Below are positions 1 through 5,455 of a stretch of DNA of 7,214 nucleotides, in pieces (the stretch's first letter is position 1; each line of letters begins with the position of its first letter). Source of the DNA: Acidobacteriota bacterium (GTDB taxonomy: Bacteria > Acidobacteriota > Terriglobia > 20CM-2-55-15); assembly GCA_003222755.1 (NCBI GenBank), contig QHXA01000419.1:1-7214 (forward strand), in the 5' to 3' direction. A program made the position numbers and the translations under genes. Below the pieces are notes generated by a model, which ran no database searches, was not told the origin of the DNA, and saw nothing but the letters and a program-made list of their open reading frames with translations.

Positions 1-2
1 GC

Positions 3-1043
3 CTTCCGTTGGTTCCCACCATCGTGGAGGTACGAAAGAGATCGGGGGCCAGACCGCTAGTCGTGGACCGGGCGAACGAAGGCGAGGTCCGTCACTTTGC
101 CAATGCGTTCAAAGCACTGTTGGAATCCAATTTCCAGCAACCCACGTTACGCCAATGTATCGATCAGCGTATCGATCTGCAGGGCAAGTTCAGTGATGGA
201 ACACCGTATCGGGTCATAGGTCCAAGTGCCGATTCGTTTTTAACCGCCACTCGATCGTCTCGTTCAATACCGGAACTCCTTGTCTTCTCCGGCGCAATGG
301 TGATTCCGGCTGGTTTGCAGTTCGTTTATGGAATTTATGCAGCAGAGGATATCGATTGCGGAAGTGAGACTTTGATTCGTTCGTTGTATGGCGCGCGGAA
401 CGTCCGGTTGGGAGCGCGCACTGTGGTATTGCGATGGATTCACGTGGATAACGAATTGGTGGCTGAGGCCAGTTGTGTGTTGTACGGCCGAGTATCGGCC
501 GAGCAATCGATGCGCATCGGTGCGGGAGTGGAGTTCGAGCGGCTTCACGCGCCCCGCATCGTGTTTGGAAAGGCCGAGATCGCGGCGCCTGTAACCGTTG
601 CAGCCAACACGCCACTCAGGCTTGCTCAGTTGAACGCGACTCGAATGGCGGGAAACTGCTATGCGATCGAAGCAGATTTGGATGTTCCTCCAGACACCTT
701 GATCCGGGGTGATTTCGTGGTCCGAGGCGTCGTCAGGGTCGGCCGCGGTTCGCGAGTGGAAGGCAGTATCAAGAGTAACCGGGACATGTGGATCGAGGAC
801 GGCGCTGTTATCGAAGGAAGCGTTATCAGTGGTAAAGATCTTGACATGGGATCGGCCTGCCGCATCCGCGGCCCCGCAGTGGCAACGGGTGAAATGAGGA
901 TCCACACAGGCTGCCAGATTGGTGGCGAGACCTATCCCACCACTGCAACTGCACCGCACATTCTTGTCGATCCCGGTGTCCTGGTCTTCGGCACTGTCTG
1001 GGCCCGCGAGAACGGACGGGTAGGAGGAGAGATTGCGCGCTGA
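3..1043 (+). CDS. Bactofilin-like polymer-forming beta-helix protein (5' partial)
   Basis: The reading frame is open to the left edge, and the first possible start (TTG at 9) has no ribosome-binding site, so the gene probably begins upstream. From TTG 9 there are 344 residues. Residues 88-200 and especially 230-305 show the short-period pattern of glycines and alternating hydrophobics typical of a beta-helix, for example RGDFVVRGVVRVGRGSRVEG near 233 and IEDGAVIEGSVISG near 262. The protein ends in VFGTVWARENGRVGGE, a turn-rich cap. Bactofilins self-assemble into filaments without nucleotide and often act as scaffolds at the membrane for envelope enzymes. This protein is longer than a simple bactofilin (usually about 100-200 residues), with an extra N-terminal part of unknown role. 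The few residues before position 9 read LP-LVP-TIVEV, which could be the end of a membrane segment, but that is a guess. Its stop overlaps the start of the YaiO-type gene by 11 nt, so the two are likely co-translated. Confidence 0.72.
   Translation, partial: LPLVPTIVEVRKRSGARPLVVDRANEGEVRHFANAFKALLESNFQQPTLRQCIDQRIDLQGKFSDGTPYRVIGPSADSFLTATRSSRSIPELLVFSGAMVIPAGLQFVYGIYAAEDIDCGSETLIRSLYGARNVRLGARTVVLRWIHVDNELVAEASCVLYGRVSAEQSMRIGAGVEFERLHAPRIVFGKAEIAAPVTVAANTPLRLAQLNATRMAGNCYAIEADLDVPPDTLIRGDFVVRGVVRVGRGSRVEGSIKSNRDMWIEDGAVIEGSVISGKDLDMGSACRIRGPAVATGEMRIHTGCQIGGETYPTTATAPHILVDPGVLVFGTVWARENGRVGGEIAR
1022..1035 (+). promoter_or_regulatory. Ribosome-binding site fixing the TTG start of the YaiO-type gene
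   Basis: AGGAGG (1022-1027) lies inside the last codons of the upstream gene, 5 nt before TTG at 1033. This near-perfect Shine-Dalgarno supports the unusual TTG start. It also implies that ribosomes finishing the bactofilin-like gene at 1043 can reinitiate at once on the next gene. Confidence 0.75.
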
Positions 1044-1851
1044 TCAGTCCAAGAAATGGGTATATGGAGCTACCACCTCTTTTCTTCTGATTTTGTTTTT
1101 CGCCGGTGTTGCCAAGGCGCAAGTTCAATCTAAGAACAACACCGAAGTTGAAGCCGGCATGAATTACCGTCACTTGACCAATAGTTTCCCGGCCTGGACC
1201 GGCGCCTATTTGCGTCTCATCGCGAAAGCGGGCGATCGTGACACTTGGTACTTCGAAGGGTTGCGTCAACGAGAGTTCAACGATACCGGCACATATTTTT
1301 CGGCCGCCGATTCCCACACGATCAACGATCAGTGGTATTGGTTCACTGCCGTCGGCGGTTCCAGCGGTGGATTCTATTTTCCCGCAGTTCGTGTGGATTC
1401 TCAGCTGAACAAGAAATGGCTGGCAAAACGAAATATCGTCACGAGTGTTGGCGCGGGCTACTTCAAGGCAAAGGATGCTCATCGTGATTCGAGCATGTCT
1501 CTCGGGGCCACCTATTACTTTGAAGCCCCTTGGATTGTACAGGGAGGAGTCCGCTGGAACCGAAGCATGCCGGGCGCAGTCATCTCCCGGTCACAATTTA
1601 TCGCGCTGTCGTACGGCCGCGAGGCACAACGTCTGATCGTTATTCGCGGCGAAACCGGGCGCGAAGCATATCAGGCGCTTGCACCGGGAGCGGTATTGGT
1701 CGATTTTCCGAGTCACGCCGTTTCACTCAGCTTGAAACAATGGATTGGCGAGGCCTGGGGCTTTAACACAGGCGTGGAGTATTACACGAGTCACGTCTAT
1801 CAACGCACGGGTGCAAGCTTTGGCATCTTTAAGTCGTTCTCACGTCAATAA
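1033..1851 (+). CDS. YaiO-family outer-membrane beta-barrel protein
   Basis: The protein has 272 residues. An N-terminal signal peptide has basic residues at 7-8, a hydrophobic core at about 12-25 and a likely cut after AKA at 29. The mature part alternates aromatic/hydrophobic and polar residues as in an outer-membrane barrel, rich in Tyr, Trp, Phe and Gly (GMNYRHLT, WYFEGLRQREF, SLGATYYFEAPW, SLKQWIGEAWGFNTGVEYY), and ends close to an aromatic residue (GIFKSFSRQ). This matches the YaiO outer-membrane domain family, whose members often lie next to glycosyltransferase genes and are suspected to serve in export of surface polymers; the exact function is not established. The TTG start is chosen because of a strong ribosome-binding site at the right distance and because the signal peptide begins there. 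It overlaps the preceding gene by 11 nt and is followed 19 nt later by the membrane-protein gene. Confidence 0.8.
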   Translation: MRADQSKKWVYGATTSFLLILFFAGVAKAQVQSKNNTEVEAGMNYRHLTNSFPAWTGAYLRLIAKAGDRDTWYFEGLRQREFNDTGTYFSAADSHTINDQWYWFTAVGGSSGGFYFPAVRVDSQLNKKWLAKRNIVTSVGAGYFKAKDAHRDSSMSLGATYYFEAPWIVQGGVRWNRSMPGAVISRSQFIALSYGREAQRLIVIRGETGREAYQALAPGAVLVDFPSHAVSLSLKQWIGEAWGFNTGVEYYTSHVYQRTGASFGIFKSFSRQ

Positions 1852-1870
1852 CGCTCTCGGTCGCCGCTGG

Positions 1871-2662
1871 ATGCATCAACCAATTTCGATGCTGCGGCGG
1901 CGCGGATATCACGGTCAAGCCATACTGCGGCATCGCGCTTTCCAAAAATTGCAGCTGAAGGTCTGGAATCTCATCAGTTCAGCCGCGACCGCGTTCGTTC
2001 TGACCTTGGCATGGCTTTTCCTGAGGGCGCCAGTGGGCCGGCTGTGGGGCGCCATTTTTCAGGTGTGGCTCGAATGGATGAGACTCCCGGGTGCAGTGAC
2101 GATCGCCGAGTCTGAAGGAACTTATTTCCGGAGCGCGATGCCTCAGGTGAGCATTGCGGCGGCCTTGCCGGATGGCGCTATGCTCATGAGCGTCGCCGTT
2201 GTGACGTTGGGCACGCTCTACATTTCATTGCGATTGTCCGGATGGCTGATGCCCCTGAGCTACTTCTTGCGCGTGGTGTGCTTCATCCAGTCCACCGCTA
2301 TCCTGTTTTTCGCCGTGACTCCTCAGTACTTTCCGCATACCCTTTCCACCTATCTTTCCATGATGCTGGACAGCACAATCGGTTTCATCTCGGCCATTCC
2401 GGCAATCATGGGCTTCACGTTCTATATTTTCGATTTCAGGTTGCGCCGCAAAGTACTGCTGACGGTACTGATCATGGCGCATCTGGTCATTCTTACGCCG
2501 CTCCAATACCTCATCCACGCGTACGTCATGGCCAAAGGGTCACTGCTGTTCATGCCGTTGTTGTACACCATGTTTGGTTTGCTTCCTCAAGTCGCACTCT
2601 TTATCGCGTTCTACTCTTGGGGATTGAGCTGGCCAGGCCGCGATGAAGAAATGCATCAGTAA
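1871..2662 (+). CDS. Uncharacterised polytopic membrane protein
   Basis: With the ATG at 1871 the product has 263 residues; another in-frame ATG lies at 1889. Neither has a clear Shine-Dalgarno, so translation may depend on ribosomes coming from the YaiO-type gene, whose stop is 19 nt upstream. The frame is open back to 1745, but that part overlaps the YaiO-type gene and is rejected. The N-terminal 32 residues are basic and probably cytoplasmic. About six hydrophobic segments follow, at about 33-52, 104-122, 128-149, 160-188, 194-218 and 224-249. A roughly 50-residue soluble loop (53-103) sits between the first and second, and a basic turn RLRRK (190-194) between the fourth and fifth. I do not recognise the family. 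Exosortase-type Cys/Arg/His motifs were looked for and not found. Its position at the end of the bactofilin/YaiO unit suggests an inner-membrane partner of that system. Confidence 0.7.
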   Translation: MHQPISMLRRRGYHGQAILRHRAFQKLQLKVWNLISSAATAFVLTLAWLFLRAPVGRLWGAIFQVWLEWMRLPGAVTIAESEGTYFRSAMPQVSIAAALPDGAMLMSVAVVTLGTLYISLRLSGWLMPLSYFLRVVCFIQSTAILFFAVTPQYFPHTLSTYLSMMLDSTIGFISAIPAIMGFTFYIFDFRLRRKVLLTVLIMAHLVILTPLQYLIHAYVMAKGSLLFMPLLYTMFGLLPQVALFIAFYSWGLSWPGRDEEMHQ

Positions 2663-3627
2663 CCGGCATGCTTATCCACCAGGTTGAGGAGTGGTACCCC
2701 TTTCCTGAATCGGGTTAAGTTTTGAAAAAAACAATCGAAGGCGGGATCTAGGAAACCCTCGACGCGATCCGCCGTGTGGGGCGACAGCAGCACATTAGAC
2801 ATTCGCCAGAAGGGGTGATCGGGCGGCAGCGGCTCGGTGTTGAAGACATCCATGGCGGCGCCACGGATGCTGCCGGATTCGAGGGCACGGATCAACGCTG
2901 TCTCATCGATAACCGGTCCACGGCCAACGTTCATGATTACAGCGCTCGGCTTCATTGCCGCGATTTCCGGCTCGCCGATCAGGCCGCGTGTCTCAGGAGT
3001 CAACGGGGTAACCACGAGAACGTAATCGCTCGCGGTCATCAGTTCCTTGAGGTGTTCCGAACCGTAGTTCTGATCCACCAGCGAGTCTCCGTGAAAGAGT
3101 TCGGGGCGGCGGCGCATCGCGGCAATCTTCATTCCGAACGGGCGTGCCCGCGCCGCAGCGGCGCTTCCAATAGCGCCGTAGCCAACGATACCGAGAGTTC
3201 GTCCGTCGAGAGTCGTCCCGACAAACGGTTTCCACACACCTTGTTGCTGCTGTTGAATAACTCGCCACAGGTCGAACGCGAAAAATAGCATTGCCGCCAT
3301 CACCCAGTCGGCCAGCGGCCAGCGGAAAACGCCACGCCCGTTGGTCAGCAGCGCTGGATGGTCCAGGAGCTCAGGTCCTAGAATTCCTTCCACGACGCCA
3401 GTCCACAAGCAGTGGATCCAGCGGACACGCTGGGCCAGCGGCAGAACGGCCGCGAGCAGATTGCCGTCAACGTCTGCGAACAGGATTGCGTCAGCTTGCG
3501 GCGCGCTTCGTTTCAGTTCCTCGAGATCATTGCTGACAATCACACCCACATCTTGCGGCAAGCGGGACAGAGCTTTCAAAAACGGCGCCGCCGGATCGGC
3601 GATCACCACCAACGTGAGAGATGACAT
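2656..3627 (-). CDS. D-2-hydroxyacid dehydrogenase (NAD(P)-dependent)
   Basis: This 323-residue protein is full length for a family that interconverts D-2-hydroxyacids and 2-oxoacids in the cytoplasm (glyoxylate/hydroxypyruvate reductases, D-lactate dehydrogenases and relatives). The Rossmann signature G149-Y-G151-A-I-G154 is intact. The three catalytic residues are visible at expected spacing: Arg236 in NVGRGP, Glu265 in FNTEP and His284 in SPHTAD. The second beta strand of the nucleotide fold ends in MRRRPE (171-176) rather than an acidic residue, which in this family suggests NADPH preference; the exact substrate cannot be read. A run of five Gln (125-129) precedes the cofactor domain. The start at 3627 begins the first beta strand (SSLTLVVIAD) but has only a weak GGAA upstream. 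The frame stays open 100 codons further, but that part does not resemble the family and would run into the antiterminator gene. It converges on the membrane-protein gene with a 7-nt overlap. Confidence 0.9.
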   Translation of the reverse strand: MSSLTLVVIADPAAPFLKALSRLPQDVGVIVSNDLEELKRSAPQADAILFADVDGNLLAAVLPLAQRVRWIHCLWTGVVEGILGPELLDHPALLTNGRGVFRWPLADWVMAAMLFFAFDLWRVIQQQQQGVWKPFVGTTLDGRTLGIVGYGAIGSAAAARARPFGMKIAAMRRRPELFHGDSLVDQNYGSEHLKELMTASDYVLVVTPLTPETRGLIGEPEIAAMKPSAVIMNVGRGPVIDETALIRALESGSIRGAAMDVFNTEPLPPDHPFWRMSNVLLSPHTADRVEGFLDPAFDCFFQNLTRFRKGVPLLNLVDKHAGY

Positions 3628-3815
3628 ACGGCATTCCGGAAGTAGCTTAATACAGTCCGCTCGAGAAGAAACGCTCGGATGTACCGACTGGTCCATACAC
3701 AGAGGCACCATTGAGCCATGGTCGAGCGAAGGGCAACGTGGAAAACTCCTAGTTCGCAAATGCCCCGATGCCCACGGCAGACATGAAGTCGCAACCATGA
3801 AGCGCAGGAGACGAA

Positions 3816-4352
3816 ATGAAAGAAACAACGGACGGAATACAGTGGTATGCAATCCAGTTGCGGCCACGATGTGAGAAATTTGTCGCAGTGCAGCTTCGAA
3901 ACAAAGGCTACGAAGAGTACCTGCCAATGTATCGAAGCCGCCGGCGATGGTCGGATCGCGTTAAGGAAATCCAGCTTCCGCTTTTTCCCGGTTACATTTT
4001 CTGCAAGTTCGATGTCATGCACAGGCTGCCGATTGTGATCACTCCTGGTGTGATATCGATCGTCGGTTACGGGAAGATGCCGCTCGCGATTCCCGAGCAG
4101 GAGATTACTGCTGTGCAAAGGATCGTCAACTCCCCCATGCCATATGGACCGTGGCCATCACTGTGTGCCGGGCAACGAGTTTATGTTCGATATGGACCGC
4201 TGCAAGGATTGGAGGGAGTTGTTCGCGAAATAAGGAACACGTACCACCTCATTATCTCGGTCACATTGTTATCGCGCTCGGTCTCGGTGGTGATCGACAG
4301 AGACAGCATTGTCCCCACAGGCGCAACCATGGTGAAGAAGGTCGCAGTGTAA
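3816..4352 (+). CDS. UpxY-like (NusG/RfaH-type) transcription antiterminator
   Basis: The 178-residue product has the two domains of specialised NusG paralogues. The N-terminal NGN domain (about 9-105) opens with WYAIQLRPRCEKFVAVQL and carries the LPLFPGYIFCKF stretch (54-65) that lies against RNA polymerase. The C-terminal KOW domain (about 117-167) contains GQRVYVRYGPLQGLEGVV. Such proteins bind the elongating polymerase and let it read through pauses or terminators, usually in long polysaccharide operons of which they are the first gene. The ATG has a good Shine-Dalgarno, AGGAG at 3806-3810, 5 nt upstream. Here it stands alone: the next gene is a cupin with its own likely promoter, and the upstream neighbour is divergent. 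Its target operon is therefore elsewhere, possibly the envelope module to the left, but nothing in the sequence proves that. It is distinct from housekeeping NusG in its short, basic linker and the UpxY-like order of motifs. Confidence 0.88.
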   Translation: MKETTDGIQWYAIQLRPRCEKFVAVQLRNKGYEEYLPMYRSRRRWSDRVKEIQLPLFPGYIFCKFDVMHRLPIVITPGVISIVGYGKMPLAIPEQEITAVQRIVNSPMPYGPWPSLCAGQRVYVRYGPLQGLEGVVREIRNTYHLIISVTLLSRSVSVVIDRDSIVPTGATMVKKVAV

Positions 4353-4398
4353 TGGGACCAGGCTGTTTTTATAGTTCACTTGAATCGTGATTGTTTTC

Positions 4399-4427
4399 TT
4401 GAAAGCCAACTTAGCTTCTGCAATAAA
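4399..4427 (+). promoter_or_regulatory. Candidate sigma-70-type promoter for the cupin gene
   Basis: TTGAAA (4399-4404, 5 of 6 to the -35 consensus) and AATAAA (4422-4427, 4 of 6 to the -10 consensus) are separated by exactly 17 nt. Transcription would start near 4434, giving a leader of about 24 nt that contains the GGAGGA ribosome-binding site (4445-4450). The region is clearly more AT-rich than its surroundings. The match is by eye only. Confidence 0.4.
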
Positions 4428-4457
4428 GGACCAACAGTATTAATGGAGGACAAACCA

Positions 4458-4904
4458 ATGAAGTTTTTGTTGGCTCTGGCGGCATTGTCAACGATGGCTA
4501 TCTTGACCGGGGCTGCGCTGTTCTCAGCCGGCGTCCCGGCAGCCGTTCACTATATTGGCCACGATCAGGTCTCGGCCACAATGGCCAAGGGCGGAGCGAT
4601 AGTTGAAGATCCCGGTCTGAGGGTTTTGGCCAATCGTCGAGAGGCGGGCGAAGCTGAATTTCATGAGAAGACGAATCACCTCTTTATCATCGTTGAAGGC
4701 GAGGCGACGTTCGTGACTGGAGGCACCCTGGTAGACGCCAGGCAAACCGGTCCCAACGAGAAACGGGCTTCAAAGATTGAAGGGGGACAGACGCACCACC
4801 TCACCAAAGGCGACGTTGTGACAATCCCGGCAAAAACGCCGCACTGGTGGAAGGAAGTTCCGACGAAGACGATCGCCTACTATGCGGTGAATATCGAGAA
4901 CTGA
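4458..4904 (+). CDS. Exported single-domain cupin protein
   Basis: The protein has 148 residues. It begins with a signal peptide or signal anchor (MKFLLALAAL start, hydrophobic to about 28, possible cut near VPAA at 26-29), placing the rest in the periplasm. Residues 63-140 form a small cupin barrel. Motif 1 spans 64-89 (GEAEFHEKTNHLFIIVEGEA followed by TFVTGG) and motif 2 spans 118-133 (GDVVTIPAKTPHWWKE). The usual motif-1 metal site HxH is altered to H69-E-K71, while H74 sits where an acidic ligand is common; H129 is the motif-2 ligand, and an extra pair, H113-H114, precedes motif 2. A metal-binding role is plausible but the substrate is unknown. The start at 4458 is preferred to ATG 4443 (five codons upstream) because GGAGGA at 4445-4450 is then a well-placed ribosome-binding site and the signal peptide starts correctly. 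It appears to be transcribed alone. Confidence 0.82.
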   Translation: MKFLLALAALSTMAILTGAALFSAGVPAAVHYIGHDQVSATMAKGGAIVEDPGLRVLANRREAGEAEFHEKTNHLFIIVEGEATFVTGGTLVDARQTGPNEKRASKIEGGQTHHLTKGDVVTIPAKTPHWWKEVPTKTIAYYAVNIEN

Positions 4905-4908
4905 GCAT

Positions 4909-5196
4909 TCAAAGCCGCAGTTTCAAAGCGGCTCTCGTTTTTCGAGATCGCGGCCCGTATTCTGTATCCGTCAGCGATTCCTCAAACTCCTCAAGGGCCT
5001 CATGGGCGTGCTCCGCCTTACTCCTTAAAACATCTAATGCGACCTCAAGATCAGGGAGCCCGTTCAAATAGGCTTCGCTCCCCTGGCGTAGTCGATTCAG
5101 CTTATGCCGGACTTTCTGAAGCCGGCCGGAGTATTCTTCCACCTCATCCAAGAGCCGTTCGATAGTCGAGAGAGTTGGTATTATTCGAGTAGGCAT
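4909..5196 (-). CDS. Small coiled-coil protein of unknown function
   Basis: The 95-residue product starts at ATG 5196 with a good Shine-Dalgarno (GAGG, 5201-5204 on the complement, 4 nt before the start). This start signal and the clear helical pattern argue that the gene is real. Residues 11-37 and 48-75 are charged helices with hydrophobic residues at heptad positions (IERLLDEVEEY, LQKVRHKLNRL, then LEVALDVLRSKAEHAHEALE). A break near 38-48 (RQGSEAYLNGLP) suggests a two-helix antiparallel hairpin. The tail (80-95) is basic, which might allow contact with nucleic acid or membrane; this is speculation. There is no signal peptide or membrane segment, so it should be cytoplasmic. It converges on the cupin gene with 4 nt between the stops. 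I do not recognise the family. Confidence 0.65.
   Translation of the reverse strand: MPTRIIPTLSTIERLLDEVEEYSGRLQKVRHKLNRLRQGSEAYLNGLPDLEVALDVLRSKAEHAHEALEEFEESLTDTEYGPRSRKTRAALKLRL
4913..4943 (+). terminator. Probable intrinsic terminator after the cupin gene
   Basis: AGCCGC (4913-4918) pairs with GCGGCT (4928-4933) across a 9-nt loop. A run of five T follows at 4938-4942, after a 4-nt gap. It starts 8 nt after the cupin stop. It lies inside the 3' end of the opposite coiled-coil gene, so the same bases encode that protein's last residues. In the other direction there is no comparable T run, so it probably works for the + strand only. The gap between stem and T run makes it less than ideal. 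Confidence 0.5.
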
Positions 5197-5302
5197 TTGT
5201 CCTCACCATGTCCGTTTCAGACGGCGATGCAATCGGGCAACCTCCTGCCCACGATTGTAACGCACGTGATCTGCCCAACGAGTCAGCGGATGGCGCCAAT
5301 CC

Positions 5303-5331
5303 TTGACAGCCTACCCCGTTTCCGCGACCAT
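5303..5331 (+). promoter_or_regulatory. Candidate promoter for the sialidase-like gene
   Basis: A perfect -35 hexamer TTGACA (5303-5308) is followed after 17 nt by GACCAT (5326-5331), which keeps only the A2, A5 and T6 positions of a -10 box. If used, it would give a leader of about 115 nt containing the two inverted repeats described separately. The weak -10 could mean activator dependence or a chance match. Confidence 0.28.
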
Positions 5332-5368
5332 AGGGGCCATTCCAGCTTCACAGGAAAGGGAGAAGTAT

Positions 5369-5419
5369 CCGGAAGGATTCCGGTATTGAAAGGCAGCCAC
5401 GAAGGATTCTTGCGCTGCC
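5369..5419 (+). repeat. Pair of inverted repeats sharing a 9-nt direct repeat
   Basis: CCGGAA (5369-5374) and TTCCGG (5378-5383) form a perfect 6-bp hairpin with a 3-nt loop. A second stem, GGCAGC (5392-5397) with GCTGCC (5414-5419), encloses a GAA/TTC inner stem. Both carry the same 9-nt core GAAGGATTC (5372-5380 and 5401-5409), 29 nt apart. They lie between the candidate promoter and the ribosome-binding site of the sialidase-like gene, so they could be a double operator or leader RNA structure. There is no T run after either, so neither is a terminator for the + strand. Confidence 0.4.
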
Positions 5420-5443
5420 AGTAAACTCGATCAGACGTTGAAC

Positions 5444-5455
5444 GGAGGGACCGTG
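5444..5455 (+). promoter_or_regulatory. Ribosome-binding site fixing the GTG start of the sialidase-like gene
   Basis: GGAGG (5444-5448) stands 4 nt before GTG at 5453. The next codons give a textbook signal peptide, which confirms this start over any internal one. Confidence 0.7.

Noticed and set aside
264..959. Long open frame (231 codons) on the - strand under the bactofilin-like gene
   Set aside because: It is a shadow of the real gene: its sequence is low in recognisable motifs, has no good start signal and lies wholly antisense to a protein with a clear beta-helix pattern.
826..1482. Open frame (218 codons) on the - strand spanning the bactofilin/YaiO junction
   Set aside because: It crosses two well-supported + strand genes, has no ribosome-binding site and no domain pattern.
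1745..1870. N-terminal extension of the membrane protein back to TTG 1745
   Set aside because: It lies inside the YaiO-type gene in another frame and has no start signal.
1871..2662. Exosortase-type membrane transpeptidase
   Set aside because: The number of membrane segments is similar, but the Cys, Arg and His catalytic motifs are not in the expected order or context.
3658..3728. Three copies of CGCTCG (two direct at 3658 and 3672, one inverted at 3723) in the dehydrogenase/antiterminator gap
   Set aside because: A 6-nt word in GC-rich DNA is expected by chance, and the spacing is irregular. No believable promoter pair was found in this gap.
3628..3927. 100-residue N-terminal extension of the dehydrogenase
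   Set aside because: It does not resemble the family, would overlap the antiterminator gene and its start signal, and the family-type first beta strand starts at 3627.
4338..4370. Possible terminator after the antiterminator gene (GGTC/GACC stem followed by five T at 4366-4370)
   Set aside because: The stem is only 4 bp with a 12-nt loop and the T run is not next to it, so it is not convincing.
5104..5424. Open frame (106 codons) on the + strand in the divergent gap
   Set aside because: It overlaps the coiled-coil gene, has no ribosome-binding site and covers the likely regulatory region.
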